DNA from: RGIG3009 sp045630285
Lineage (GTDB): Bacteria; Bacillota; Clostridia; Oscillospirales; Acutalibacteraceae
DNA: 54,843 nucleotides
NCBI GenBank assembly: GCA_045630285.1
Contig: JAZQSX010000026.1
Location: forward strand, 1 to 54,843
Direction: 5' to 3'
A program made the translations under genes and the position numbers. The notes beneath the pieces were generated by a model. The model saw only the letters and a list, made by a program, of their open reading frames with translations. It was not told where the DNA came from and searched no databases. This document shows, in pieces, positions 24,217-33,723 of the stretch (the stretch's first letter is position 1; the number at the start of each line of letters is the position of its first letter).

Positions 24217-27200
24217 CTCCAAGACTAAGTTCACCCCCGCTCAGGAGCTCTGTATCCATTCCCACGGCGGTACGCTGCTGGTGTCGGCAGCCGCAGGCTC
24301 GGGCAAGACCACGGTACTGGTGCAGCGCATCATTGAGCGCATCACGAATTCGGAGCATCCGGTGGATATTGACCGCTTGCTGGTCGTCACATTTACCCGT
24401 GCAGCGGCGGCAGAAATGAAGCACCGCCTGGCAAAAAAGCTTTCCGAGCTGATCGCACAGCACCCCGACGATCTTCGTCTGCAGCGGCAGCAGCTGTTGC
24501 TGCCACGGGCTTCGATCGAAACCGTGGACAGCTTTTGCGGACGTTTGGTGCGTGAAAATTTCCATTTACTGGACATTCCTCCCCAGTTTCGAGTGGGCGA
24601 CGAGCAGCAGCTGTCCTTGCTGAAAAAAGAAGCCTTGGATGAGGTCCTGGGCGAGTTTTACGCCGAAGGCGATGCCGATTTCCGTGAGCTTGCCGCCATG
24701 CTCAGCAACAGCCGCAGCGACACTCTGCTGAAGAACACCGTGGAGCGCCTGTACGATTTCCTGCAGCCACACCCCGATCCGGAGCGGTGGCTGGAAGAAC
24801 GGGCGACTGTATACGAGGAGCCGGAATCGTTGGCAAACTGCGTATGGGGACGCTTCCTGCTGGAGCATATTGCCGATAATATTGCCAAAGTCGAACGTCT
24901 GCTGCAAGCGGCGTTGTCCTTGGCTGAAAACGATGCCGTATTGCACGCCAATTACACACCGACACTGAACGATGCGCTGCGGTTTGTACAGCACGCCACC
25001 GATCTTTGTCGAAACGGTACCTGGAACGATCTTCTCGGTGCACTGCGCACCTATGCTCCGACCCGTCCCGGTCAGAAAAAAGGTGACGACGAGGCACTTC
25101 GTGAGCGTGTCAAAGCGTTACGCAAGGAAGCTAACGACATTCTCCAAAAGCAAGCAGCACTGATGTGCGGTACCGAAGAACAGTGTCGTCAGGATCTGCG
25201 TGATACACGGCGCCTGGTTTTGTCGCTGTACGAGGTAACGCGGCAGTTCTCGCGGCGGTTTTTGGAAAAGAAAAAAGCCGCCCGTCTTTTGGATTTCTCC
25301 GACATTGAACATTATGCGCTTCGGCTGCTGTCGGAGACAGACGAAAACGGCGCCCTCGTCCCCACCCCGCTGGCTCAGGAACTGTCGACGCAGTTTGAAG
25401 AAATCCTAGTAGACGAATATCAGGACACCAACGCCCTGCAGGATGCGCTGTACGTTGCGCTCTCCCGCAACGAAAACAACCTGTTTTTTGTCGGCGACGT
25501 CAAGCAAAGTATTTACGGCTTCCGCCAGGCGATGCCCGAATTGTTCCTGCAGCGCCGCCGCAGCTACCCGACTTTTGAAAACAACCGGTATCCCGGCACC
25601 ATTACCCTTGGAAACAACTTCCGCAGCCGTGACGAAGTGACCGACGGCGTCAACTTCGTCTTCCGCCAATTGATGGGCGAGAAGATCAGCGGTATGTACT
25701 ACGATGAGAACGAAGCGCTCAAACGTTCTGCGGAATACCCGCCGGCGAACGGGCACGACGCCGAATTCCTCATCATTGACACCACCCCTGACGGGAACGA
25801 AAAGGTAGAAGCCGACATCGCCGAAGCCACCGCCATTGCGGCACGCATCAAGGAGTTGGTCGGCACCCTGCCCGTGGGTGAAAGCTCTCGACCCTTGCGC
25901 TACAGCGATTGCTGTGTTTTGCTTCGCTCCCGCCGTTCCGCTTTCCTCAAAGTATTTGAACAGCACGGCATTCCCGTAACAGCCGATGACGCAAGTGCCT
26001 TTTTCAACACTGCCGAGATCCGTTTGGCGTTGTCGTTACTGCGCTCTATTGACAACCCCCTGCAGGATATCCCGCTCGCCGCCTGGTTGATGTCGCCGCT
26101 GTGCGGCTTCACCCCCGATGATATGGCGAAAATTCGTATGGGGCGTCCCAAGACGGCGCTGTACAACGCCTTGACAGCTGCACGAAACAATACGGATGAT
26201 CCCCTGCTCGCGCAGCGGTGCCGTGATGTCGTTGCTTTCTTGGATCGCTACCGTACACTGGCGTGCCAGATGACCGTGGACCGCCTACTGCTGCGATTGT
26301 ACGAAGAAACGGCGTTGCCCGAATTGATGAGTTCCCGAGCTGACGGAGAACGGCGCCGTCGCAATCTGCAGCTGCTTCAGGACCAATGCTGTCGCTTTGA
26401 TCAGCGGGGATTCCGTGGTCTGTCCGCCTTTATTCGTTATATTGATCGCCTGCAGGCGCAAGGCATCGAGCTTCCGGGTTCAGCCTCGGCCGGTGCGGAG
26501 GATGCCGTGCATATTATGACAATCCACGGCTCCAAGGGCCTCGAATTCCCGGTGGTGTTTTTAGCCGGCCTGGGTCACGAGTTTAACCGTATGGATCTCA
26601 ACAACGACCTGCTGCTGCACGCCAAGCTCGGCGCAGGAATTAAGCGTCGTGATCCCCTTTCCTGCAACCGTTATACCACGCTTCCTCACCGTACACTGTC
26701 GATGGCGATCATTGATGAAGAATGCGCCGAAGAACTGCGTGTTCTCTACGTTGCGATGACCCGTGCCCGTGAAAAGCTATGCATCAGTATGACTTTGAAG
26801 CACCCGACCGACAAGCTGGCTGCCTTGGCGGCGACGTTGAACGATGAACCCGTACTGCCCGCTTATACGGTGCGTGACGCAAAAACAATGGGTGAATGGC
26901 TGCTTGCTGCACTGCTTCGGCATCCCGACGCTACGGCGTGGAGACGGGAAATCAACCGAGAGGATCTGCCGCTTCTGTCGGATCAACGGCATTGGCAATT
27001 CCGTCTGGAAAAACCGTTAGTGCTGTGTGAAGAAACGCAATCGCCGGATGAGACGATTGCTTTGCCGGATCCCACTACCGTAGCGCTGATCCACGAGAAA
27101 ATCCGTTATACCTATCCCCATGCGGCACTGGCACGCATTCCGGTGAAGGTCGTGGCCTCACAAGCGGCCGACGACACCATTCAACGACGCTTTGTCGCCG

Positions 27201-27745
27201 CTACCCGACCGACGTTTTTGAGCAACAGCGGACTGTCCCCTGCCGAGCGTGGAACAGCTATGCATAACTTTATGCTGTTCTCCGACTACGCCGCTGCAGA
27301 AAACGACCCGGAGAGTGAGATCGCCCGATTGGTGCGGGAGGAACTGCTGACCGCCGAACAGGCTGAAATCATCAACCGCTCGCACCTGGCCACCTTCTTC
27401 AGCAGCCCCTTGTATGAACGAATGCGTAAATCACCGCAATGCCTGCGTGAGTTCCCGTTCACAGCACTCCTCCCCGCCCACTGCCTGGATGCGGCATTGG
27501 AGCAGGAAGACGGCGAGTTTATGGTAATGCAAGGTATCGCTGACTGCGTATTTTACGAAGACGGCGAGCTGATCATCGTGGACTACAAAACCGACCGTGT
27601 CAATAGCGACCGTGAGCTGCTGGATCGCTATACGGCACAGCTGAACGTATATCGCCGGTCACTCAGCGAGGCGCTGGGCGTTCGGGTGCGTGAATGCTTG
27701 TTGTATTCCTTTGCGCTGGGCCGATCGATCCGTGTGGAGGTATAA
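24209..27745 (+). CDS. addA: AddA, ATP-dependent helicase/nuclease subunit A
   Basis: A 1178-residue UvrD-type helicase fused to a RecB-type nuclease. Walker A SAAAGSGKTTVLV is at about 26-38; other motifs are VTFTRAAAAEMKHRL, VDEYQDTNALQ (Walker B), VGDVKQSIYGFRQA, MTIHGSKGLEFPVVF and YVAMTRAREKL. The nuclease active site IIVDYKTDRV is near residue 1123. It begins with GTG overlapping the addB stop and has GGAGGTG upstream. With AddB it processes broken DNA ends for recombination. Confidence 0.96.
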   Translation: MSNSKTKFTPAQELCIHSHGGTLLVSAAAGSGKTTVLVQRIIERITNSEHPVDIDRLLVVTFTRAAAAEMKHRLAKKLSELIAQHPDDLRLQRQQLLLPRASIETVDSFCGRLVRENFHLLDIPPQFRVGDEQQLSLLKKEALDEVLGEFYAEGDADFRELAAMLSNSRSDTLLKNTVERLYDFLQPHPDPERWLEERATVYEEPESLANCVWGRFLLEHIADNIAKVERLLQAALSLAENDAVLHANYTPTLNDALRFVQHATDLCRNGTWNDLLGALRTYAPTRPGQKKGDDEALRERVKALRKEANDILQKQAALMCGTEEQCRQDLRDTRRLVLSLYEVTRQFSRRFLEKKKAARLLDFSDIEHYALRLLSETDENGALVPTPLAQELSTQFEEILVDEYQDTNALQDALYVALSRNENNLFFVGDVKQSIYGFRQAMPELFLQRRRSYPTFENNRYPGTITLGNNFRSRDEVTDGVNFVFRQLMGEKISGMYYDENEALKRSAEYPPANGHDAEFLIIDTTPDGNEKVEADIAEATAIAARIKELVGTLPVGESSRPLRYSDCCVLLRSRRSAFLKVFEQHGIPVTADDASAFFNTAEIRLALSLLRSIDNPLQDIPLAAWLMSPLCGFTPDDMAKIRMGRPKTALYNALTAARNNTDDPLLAQRCRDVVAFLDRYRTLACQMTVDRLLLRLYEETALPELMSSRADGERRRRNLQLLQDQCCRFDQRGFRGLSAFIRYIDRLQAQGIELPGSASAGAEDAVHIMTIHGSKGLEFPVVFLAGLGHEFNRMDLNNDLLLHAKLGAGIKRRDPLSCNRYTTLPHRTLSMAIIDEECAEELRVLYVAMTRAREKLCISMTLKHPTDKLAALAATLNDEPVLPAYTVRDAKTMGEWLLAALLRHPDATAWRREINREDLPLLSDQRHWQFRLEKPLVLCEETQSPDETIALPDPTTVALIHEKIRYTYPHAALARIPVKVVASQAADDTIQRRFVAATRPTFLSNSGLSPAERGTAMHNFMLFSDYAAAENDPESEIARLVREELLTAEQAEIINRSHLATFFSSPLYERMRKSPQCLREFPFTALLPAHCLDAALEQEDGEFMVMQGIADCVFYEDGELIIVDYKTDRVNSDRELLDRYTAQLNVYRRSLSEALGVRVRECLLYSFALGRSIRVEV

Positions 27746-27755
27746 CCCCTATTAC

Positions 27756-27786
27756 AAAAAGCCGAGACATCACGTCTCGGCTTTTT
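27756..27786. terminator. Bidirectional terminator between addA and gerC
   Basis: 27756-27768 pairs perfectly with 27774-27786 (13-bp stem, 5-base loop) with five A before and five T after, so it serves both convergent transcripts. Confidence 0.92.
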
Positions 27787-27788
27787 CT

Positions 27789-28880
27789 TTACGGCAAAAA
27801 TCCACTGTCGGCAAGCGTAAGCTCTACCTCCGCCAGAAACCGACTTTTCGGAAACGCAAGGGTGACCGTCGACGGTGTCGCCCCGCTGTTGCGATACAGC
27901 GAAGCGGTTTTCCGTGCCAAACCCAACGGATCGCTGTCATACTCCCGCACCGTCAGCTCCAGTGCCGCCACGACCTCCGTCTCGATCCGCTCCTCCAGAC
28001 GCCTCAGCAAATCGTTCCGTTCGGCAGAGATCGAAGCACCCTCCTCCACTACACGTGCGGTCGCATCGATCGTGACACGGTATTCCCATCCCTCGCCGTG
28101 CGGTTGGACCAACCATTCGGCGCTGATCTTATCGCACTGCACGGTAACACGGTCCAGCGTGTACAGGCCGGACGTCACCTCACCGTTTGCCAACAGTAAC
28201 CCTCTCGTTTGCGTTTCTGTCAACGTGCCTGCCGCCCGACCGTCACGAAGCAGTGCCGTACCGGCCAGCGTCGGCGTACCGCCGTGCAACTCCACGATTG
28301 GCAGCATCACGTCGTACATTCCGCTTGCGGCACGCTCAACATCCAGCAGTTGTGTCTGTGCCGAACGGCCTAAACGGTATCCCTCTTCAAGCAATCCGGC
28401 AACGTACTCCGCCGGGATCGCATCGCCACCGGTCTCCAGCCCCAGCAATTCCGCCGGGTCCCCCCGACAGATCAACACATCGACCAACGCCCGTCCTTCC
28501 CGATTCCGCACGAAATAGTCCAGCACCGAGAATAGTGATTCCTTTCGATATAACTCTTCGCTGATAATCAAGAGCCGATTTTGCAAAATATAGGTTCGTT
28601 TTCCCGTTTTGTTAAGAAACGCTTGCAAGGCTTCGGCAACCGACTCCCCTTCCGCCGTGTACACAGCCGTGGCCACTTTGCTCTGCTCGGACAGGCTTCC
28701 CGCCGTCTTCAGCGGCTCCACCGCCTGGATCGACAGCACGTACCGCCCCGCCTGCCGATCAATACCGATACCCGTGACCACTACCTGCTCCGAAACCGTC
28801 ACGTGCGATCGGCAGCCGCACAGCATCACAAGCAGCATCACCGCTATCACGACACACCGTTTGATACCACACGCCTCCAT
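27789..28880 (-). CDS. gerC: Spore germination protein, Ger(x)C family lipoprotein
   Basis: A 363-residue lipoprotein of the GerAC/GerKC family, the C subunit of a germinant receptor. The signal MEACGIKRCVVIAVMLLVMLCGC ends in a lipobox with Cys23. VVVTGIGIDRQ, YILQNRLLIISEELY and FVRNREGRALVDVLIC are family-typical. The ATG at 28880 overlaps gerB by 34 bases; a later GTG at 28850 (GTGA overlap) would drop the basic signal-peptide start, so I keep the ATG. It is the third gene of the gerA-gerB-gerC operon and should be on the outer face of the spore inner membrane. The exact paralogue letter is not resolvable. Confidence 0.9.
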   Translation of the reverse strand: MEACGIKRCVVIAVMLLVMLCGCRSHVTVSEQVVVTGIGIDRQAGRYVLSIQAVEPLKTAGSLSEQSKVATAVYTAEGESVAEALQAFLNKTGKRTYILQNRLLIISEELYRKESLFSVLDYFVRNREGRALVDVLICRGDPAELLGLETGGDAIPAEYVAGLLEEGYRLGRSAQTQLLDVERAASGMYDVMLPIVELHGGTPTLAGTALLRDGRAAGTLTETQTRGLLLANGEVTSGLYTLDRVTVQCDKISAEWLVQPHGEGWEYRVTIDATARVVEEGASISAERNDLLRRLEERIETEVVAALELTVREYDSDPLGLARKTASLYRNSGATPSTVTLAFPKSRFLAEVELTLADSGFLP

Positions 28881-29941
28881 TTCCTACGCACGATGATCCC
28901 TATCAGCAGCGGCAATGCCAGACAGATAACGCCCAACACCCACCAGTATACGGCGGTAATCCACGCCCATCCTCCGTCAAAGCCTCCGTTGCCGATGAAG
29001 CAAGTAAACCCCGCCAGCAGCACGGTAGCCACTACCGCCGCCGGCACACGAGCCCGTCTGCCGAGCAGCCGTCCGCATAAACCTAAAAACAACGAACAAA
29101 ACAGCGTCAATCGCACGAAGAACGTGCCGAGCCATACGGTGGTGACCAACATATCCATTTGCTGAAACGCACCGAACCGAACGGCACCCACAGCAGCATA
29201 ATACGGATACGCCACCTGCGCTGAAAAGTCACCCAGCACACCCATTGCCGTGTAACTGACAAGGATGGTGAACACGGTTGTGAGTCCCGAAAACGCCGCA
29301 AAAACGCCCGATTTCGACCCGTTGATGTACGGATATAGCAAGCCAACCGCCACGATTTCAGCCGTGCGAGGCAATTCCCGCACGGCGCGCCACGTTATTT
29401 CAGCAAATCCGCTGCCCACAGCAGGCGAAAAATGTACCGAGCGGACCTCAGTCGTGAGTACAGCGCTGAATACGAGCAGACATACCGTTGAAAACGCCGC
29501 AACCGGCAAAGCGGTACGCCCCAGTGCCTGAATACCGTAAAATGCAGCGAGAAACGCCACCCCAACGATGGCGACCGTCAACGCCGTCACCGAAAATTCG
29601 GATTTCATGCTCTTTTCCGCAAAATCGTAAAACTGCGCCACATCCAGGCACAAAATGAACAAACAAACGAGAAGATACAGTCCGCTCACGCTCCGTCCCA
29701 CCGCGCGGCTGTGACGATAGGCAATATCAACCAGTCCCTGATTTCGAAACGGGCGAAGCACCAGCAGCGTGGGCAAAAATAGAAAAAACAAAAGCACGCC
29801 GCTCAAAGCACTCGAAAATATACTGTCGGTGAGATGTGCTTCGGCAACGCTTTCCGGCGTGAGAAGCAGACAGTTTGACAACCGACTTGCCAGCAACAGC
29901 GCCACACACTGACCGCCACTGATACTCGACGCTCTACTCAA
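28847..29941 (-). CDS. gerB: Spore germination permease, GerAB family (endospore transporter)
   Basis: A 364-residue integral membrane protein with about ten helices, of the GerAB/APC-type family, the germinant-binding B subunit. SISGGQCVALLLASRL at the N-terminus and the long hydrophobic array fit. I chose the TTG at 29941 because GGAGAGGAGG lies 8-9 bases upstream and the 8-base overlap with gerA suggests coupling; an ATG 27 bases earlier has no such site. Together with the A and C subunits it forms the receptor that senses nutrients and triggers germination. Confidence 0.88.
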   Translation of the reverse strand: MSRASSISGGQCVALLLASRLSNCLLLTPESVAEAHLTDSIFSSALSGVLLFFLFLPTLLVLRPFRNQGLVDIAYRHSRAVGRSVSGLYLLVCLFILCLDVAQFYDFAEKSMKSEFSVTALTVAIVGVAFLAAFYGIQALGRTALPVAAFSTVCLLVFSAVLTTEVRSVHFSPAVGSGFAEITWRAVRELPRTAEIVAVGLLYPYINGSKSGVFAAFSGLTTVFTILVSYTAMGVLGDFSAQVAYPYYAAVGAVRFGAFQQMDMLVTTVWLGTFFVRLTLFCSLFLGLCGRLLGRRARVPAAVVATVLLAGFTCFIGNGGFDGGWAWITAVYWWVLGVICLALPLLIGIIVRRKWRRVVSNGVS

Positions 29942-31421
29942 GCGGCTGTTCCTCCTCTCCCTCGACAATCTTTGATCCTACCACGTTCTGCACCAAAAAC
30001 CGTTTACGGGACAGCGTGCGCCAATCCGAACGGATAAACACATCCCGCATTGCTTGAAAGCTGAACGGCGTGAGCGGTGCCGTGACGGGGATCCCGTGAA
30101 TGTTCAACGAACAAACACTGACAACCAGCAGTAACGCCCCCAACACCACACCGTACACACCGAACGTACCGCCCAGCACGATAAACGCAAAGCGGAGCGT
30201 AGCAATGCTTCCATACAAACTGGGAATGACGAAAGCACTGATCGAGGTCAACGCCACGACGATCACCATAGGAGCACTGACAAGCCCCGCCCGCACCGCC
30301 GACTCGCCGATGACAAGTGCCCCCACGATGCTGACGGCGTGACCGACGGATTTCGGAAAACGCAATCCCGCCTCACGCATCACTTCAAACACAAAATGGA
30401 TCAGCAGCGCTTCTACCGTCAGCGAAAATGGTGTCGACCGATCGGAATTGATAAACGACAGCAAAAAGGCAGAGGGCAGCATCTCCACGTGGTGCGTACC
30501 GATCGCCACGTACAACCCCGGCAACAGCAAGCTCACGAAAAAGGAAACGTATTTGATCATGCGAATAAAGCTGGCGTACAGCGGATGCTGCGTATAATCG
30601 TCCATCGACTGAAAATGCTCGGAAAACAAGTGCGGTGTGACCAAAGCAAACGGCGTCCCGTCCACCAGTACCCCGATTCGGCCCTCGGTAATCTTGCCGC
30701 AGAGCGTATCGGGGCGCTCTGTCGCATCCACCCCGGTAAATACCGATCGTCGCTTTCCCTCGAGAAACGGCTGCAAATACCCCGAATCCAGCACCGTCTC
30801 CAGCGTACAACGCTTCAGACGGCGACGCACGTCCCGTAGCAGCGGCCGTGAAACACGGTCACGCATATAACACAGGCACACTGCCGTGCGGCTCTCGCTA
30901 CCGACACTCGTCATTTCAAAGGTCAGTAGCGGCGTCTTTAATCGGCGCCGTATCATGGAAATATTCACACGGATCGCTTCGGTAAAGCCTTCCCGTGAGC
31001 CACGTACGCTGACCTCGGTTGACGGCTCGGACACGCCTCGGATCATAAACGCCTGCAAGCCCCCGAGCGACGCCGTGTTCACCCCGTCGATCAAAATCGC
31101 CGCAAACCCCGACATGATCAGCTCGATCAGCTCCTCTGCCGTCTCCGCCTCCAACAGATCCACGAAGCCCAGCACCGTCTCACGGATCTCCCGCATCACC
31201 GCTGAAGCGTCGGGGTAGTTGTCACGCATCCGAAGCAACGGCAGGATCACGGCATTGGCCATCATATGACGGTCCACCATACCTTCCACGCTGACGAGTG
31301 CAGCGTCATAGCCTGCCACCTTCACCTCACGGATCACCAAATCGGAGCTGATGTCAAACCGATCACGCAGCACCGCCAAATTGTCCGACAGCGACACCGA
31401 CAGCGGCGTTTTTGCACCCAC
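29934..31421 (-). CDS. gerA: Spore germination protein, GerA family
   Basis: A 495-residue A subunit of a germinant receptor. A large hydrophilic N-terminal part has the GerA-domain motifs (FVDLLEAETAEELIELIMSG; ILIDG; VRGSREGFTEAIRVNISMIRRRL; GRIGVLVDGTPFALVTP). Several membrane helices follow from about residue 290. The GTG at 31421 has GGGAGGTG upstream; a GTG 15 bases earlier overlaps that site. It heads a gerA-gerB-gerC operon and is divergent from the DUF421 gene. Confidence 0.92.
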   Translation of the reverse strand: MGAKTPLSVSLSDNLAVLRDRFDISSDLVIREVKVAGYDAALVSVEGMVDRHMMANAVILPLLRMRDNYPDASAVMREIRETVLGFVDLLEAETAEELIELIMSGFAAILIDGVNTASLGGLQAFMIRGVSEPSTEVSVRGSREGFTEAIRVNISMIRRRLKTPLLTFEMTSVGSESRTAVCLCYMRDRVSRPLLRDVRRRLKRCTLETVLDSGYLQPFLEGKRRSVFTGVDATERPDTLCGKITEGRIGVLVDGTPFALVTPHLFSEHFQSMDDYTQHPLYASFIRMIKYVSFFVSLLLPGLYVAIGTHHVEMLPSAFLLSFINSDRSTPFSLTVEALLIHFVFEVMREAGLRFPKSVGHAVSIVGALVIGESAVRAGLVSAPMVIVVALTSISAFVIPSLYGSIATLRFAFIVLGGTFGVYGVVLGALLLVVSVCSLNIHGIPVTAPLTPFSFQAMRDVFIRSDWRTLSRKRFLVQNVVGSKIVEGEEEQPLE

Positions 31422-31460
31422 GGTATCACCTCCCACTCACAGCATATCCCGAACCTGACG

Positions 31461-31490
31461 GAATATCCGCCCGCATCGCTGTGCATACTA
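31461..31490 (+). promoter_or_regulatory. Sigma-G-type (forespore) promoter of the DUF421-DUF4363 operon
   Basis: GAATA (31461-31465), an 18-bp spacer and CATACTA (31484-31490) match the Bacillus sigma-G consensus gHATR-N17/18-CATHHTA at every defined position. It is 20 bp upstream of the ATG at 31510. Confidence 0.7.
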
Positions 31491-31509
31491 GCGGTGAGGA
31501 GGGATATCT

Positions 31510-32187
31510 ATGGTGATCGCCGCACTGCGCACTGTCATCATCTACATAGTGATCGTTGCCGCACTTCGCCTGGCGGGCAAGCGACAGCTTGGTGAGATGC
31601 AACCTGGTGAGCTGGTCGTCACGCTGCTGATTGCCGACTTAGCCTCGGTTCCGATGCAGGACACCGGTATTCCGCTGCTCAACGGACTCGTGCCGATTAC
31701 GGTGCTGGTCGCACTGGAGCTGATCCTATCGGCACTGATGCTGAAATGGCGTTGGCTGTCCCGCCTCGTCAGCGGCAATCCCGTGGTCATCGTCAACAAC
31801 GGAAAGCTGGATCAAAAAGCCCTCAAGCATTTGCGGCTGACGGTGGAAGATCTTATGGAGACGATGCGGCAGCAAAACGTCTTTGATATCCGTGAGGTAC
31901 AGTATGCCATTGTGGAAACCAACGGGAAAATCAGCCTGTTTCTGAATCCTGCCGACCAAAACGCCACCCGTGCCGATACGCAGGCCGTTCTGTCCGATGA
32001 CGGGGCACCGGTGCCGATCGTCAGCGACGGAAATCTGATCGAATGGGGCATCGCACTGTGCGGTGTTTCGGAGGCGTGGGTGCATGATAAGCTCAAAAAA
32101 CGGGGTTGTAATCTCGAAGATGTCTTGCTGATGACTGCCGATAAATCTCACAAGGTCTATATCGTCCGACGGGAGGGTACCTCATGA
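31510..32187 (+). CDS. DUF421 family membrane protein (YetF/2Duf-like)
   Basis: A 225-residue protein with three N-terminal helices and a soluble C-terminal domain. Family hallmarks are VIIYIVIVAALRLAGKRQLGEMQPGELVVTLLIADLAS and later the region around DLMETMRQQNVFDIREVQYAIVETNG. In Bacillus, DUF421 proteins such as YetF, YdfS and 2Duf are forespore products that affect spore inner-membrane permeability and heat resistance. A near-perfect sigma-G promoter and GAGGAGGG ribosome site precede it. It is translationally coupled to the DUF4363 gene (ATGA overlap). Confidence 0.92.
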   Translation: MVIAALRTVIIYIVIVAALRLAGKRQLGEMQPGELVVTLLIADLASVPMQDTGIPLLNGLVPITVLVALELILSALMLKWRWLSRLVSGNPVVIVNNGKLDQKALKHLRLTVEDLMETMRQQNVFDIREVQYAIVETNGKISLFLNPADQNATRADTQAVLSDDGAPVPIVSDGNLIEWGIALCGVSEAWVHDKLKKRGCNLEDVLLMTADKSHKVYIVRREGTS

Positions 32188-32564
32188 AACGTGTTATCGT
32201 CGCCATAGTTTTATTTGCTGCCGTCGCGATCGGTTGCGTCGTTATGCTACTGTTTGAAAGGCAAGTATTCGGCGACCTCACCGACCTCATCGACACCGCC
32301 GAAACGTGTTACCGAAACGGCGACGTCGAAGGGGCGCTGGCTGCCGCCGAGCGGTTGTCAAAACAGGTTCCTCAAAACGCCCACCTTCTATGCGTCTTTC
32401 TGCCTCATCAGGCACTGTCCGAGCTGGAAAAAGGCACCGCCGGCTTACCGCTGATCCTGCGGTACGGCGATCCCCGTGATTTCCCTGCCGAGGCACGGCG
32501 TTGTCGTCTGATGCTGCAACGGGTGTGGGATCAGGAAAAACCACTGTTAGAAAACATTCTGTAA
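32184..32564 (+). CDS. DUF4363 family protein
   Basis: A 126-residue protein with one N-terminal membrane helix (VIVAIVLFAAVAIGCVVMLLF) followed by a helical extracytoplasmic or intermembrane domain. The family is found in spore-formers, often beside DUF421, and has no proven function. Its ATG overlaps the DUF421 stop by 4 bases. Cotranscription from a sigma-G-type promoter predicts forespore expression. Confidence 0.8.
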   Translation: MKRVIVAIVLFAAVAIGCVVMLLFERQVFGDLTDLIDTAETCYRNGDVEGALAAAERLSKQVPQNAHLLCVFLPHQALSELEKGTAGLPLILRYGDPRDFPAEARRCRLMLQRVWDQEKPLLENIL

Positions 32565-32568
32565 CGAA

Positions 32569-32600
32569 AGCGGCGGCATCTTTCGATGCCGCCGCTGTTT
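32569..32600. terminator. Bidirectional terminator between the DUF4363 gene and spoVAD
   Basis: 32569-32580 pairs perfectly with 32585-32596 (12-bp very GC-rich stem, TTTC loop), followed by GTTTAA. It abuts the spoVAD stop codon. The T run is short. Confidence 0.75.
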
Positions 32601-33609
32601 AATCACACTGTAAATGGATGAGATGTGCAATACCCGGGATGCTTTCCCCCTGCTGCGACGAGGTCGGCGACATCATCGCCCCCGTCGCCATAAACAGCCC
32701 GCTTTTCCAGTGTCCCTGCTCCATTTCCCCAAGAATATGAGAGCACAGCACCGACGCCGCACATCCACAGCCCGAGCCGCCGGCGTGAACGTCCTGCGAA
32801 TCACGGTCAAAGATACGCAAGCCGCAATCGAAGTGATTATCCCCGATCTTTTGCCCCTCCTGTGCCAGCAACATTTTGAACAACGCACTGCCCTCGATCC
32901 CCAGATCGCCCGTAGCAATAAAATCGTAGTCATCCGGGCTCGTTTCGGTGTCCTTCAGGAAACGTAGCAAGGTGTCTGCCGCCGCAGGCGCCATGGCGGG
33001 TCCCATATTGTTCATATCCCGAATCCCCATATCTACGATTCGTCCGATACACACCGCCGCAATACGCACGCCGCCACCGCCCATACCCACGAGAACGCTG
33101 CCGGCACCCGTGACCGTCCACTGCGCCGTGGGAGTGCGCTGCCCGCCGTATTCCAGCGGAAAGCGAAACTGCCGCTCGGCAGTGCAAAAATGCGACGAGG
33201 TCACCGCCGCCGCTACGTCGGCCGCACCGCTGTCCACGAACAACGACGCCAGACACAGCGTTTGTGCCATCGTTGAGCAAGCACCGAATTGATTAAGGAG
33301 TGGGATATTCGTCTCACGCATACCGAAGGTTGAGGCGATGTTCTGATTCAGCAAATCTCCCGTAAACAGCACCTGCACCTGCGACGGTGAATAGCCCGCC
33401 TTATCCAAGGCACGGTTAAGTGCCTCCTTTTGCAAGCGGCTCTCCGCCTTTTCCCACGTCTTTTCACCGAGTCGGGCGTCGTCAAAGATCACGTCAAATC
33501 CACTGCCAAGCGGCCCTTCGCCTTCCTTTTTGCCAACCGCTGACGCATAACCGAGCACCCGTGGCCGACCCGACAACGCAATGGTGTGCTCTCCGATTCT
33601 CTCCGGCAT
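32599..33609 (-). CDS. spoVAD: Stage V sporulation protein AD
   Basis: A 336-residue SpoVAD with a thiolase-like fold, a dipicolinic-acid-binding component of the SpoVA channel that loads Ca-DPA into the forespore. Typical segments include GDLLNQNIASTFGMRETNIPLLNQFGACSTM (with its Cys), VTSSHFCTAERQFRFPLEYG, YDFIATGDLGIEG and the terminal MSPTSSQQGESIPGIAHL. I chose the ATG at 33609; GGGGGG is 6 bases upstream, and the longer frame is rejected. Its usual neighbours SpoVAC and SpoVAE are not adjacent: spoVAC is 10 kb away and spoVAE is not in the window. Confidence 0.95.
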   Translation of the reverse strand: MPERIGEHTIALSGRPRVLGYASAVGKKEGEGPLGSGFDVIFDDARLGEKTWEKAESRLQKEALNRALDKAGYSPSQVQVLFTGDLLNQNIASTFGMRETNIPLLNQFGACSTMAQTLCLASLFVDSGAADVAAAVTSSHFCTAERQFRFPLEYGGQRTPTAQWTVTGAGSVLVGMGGGGVRIAAVCIGRIVDMGIRDMNNMGPAMAPAAADTLLRFLKDTETSPDDYDFIATGDLGIEGSALFKMLLAQEGQKIGDNHFDCGLRIFDRDSQDVHAGGSGCGCAASVLCSHILGEMEQGHWKSGLFMATGAMMSPTSSQQGESIPGIAHLIHLQCD

Positions 33610-33627
33610 GTTCATCCCCCCAAGGGT

Positions 33628-33656
33628 TAGTATCACTGTGGGATAAAAAAATATGC
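33628..33656 (-). promoter_or_regulatory. Sigma-G-like promoter of spoVAD
   Basis: On the minus strand GCATA (33652-33656) and GATACTA (33628-33634) are 17 bp apart, matching gHATR-N17/18-CATHHTA except for the first -10 base. It is 18 bp upstream of the start. Confidence 0.5.
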
Positions 33657-33723
33657 GCCCGGATTTTTCTCTTTCCTTTTTTGCTGCCGTGTGGTATGCT
33701 GATACCGAAAGGTGGTGCAGGCT

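Noticed and set aside
31421..31500. Possible sigma-G promoter for gerA on the minus strand
   Set aside because: The best match (GTATG, 16 bp, GATATTC) fits the consensus poorly, so no promoter is called.
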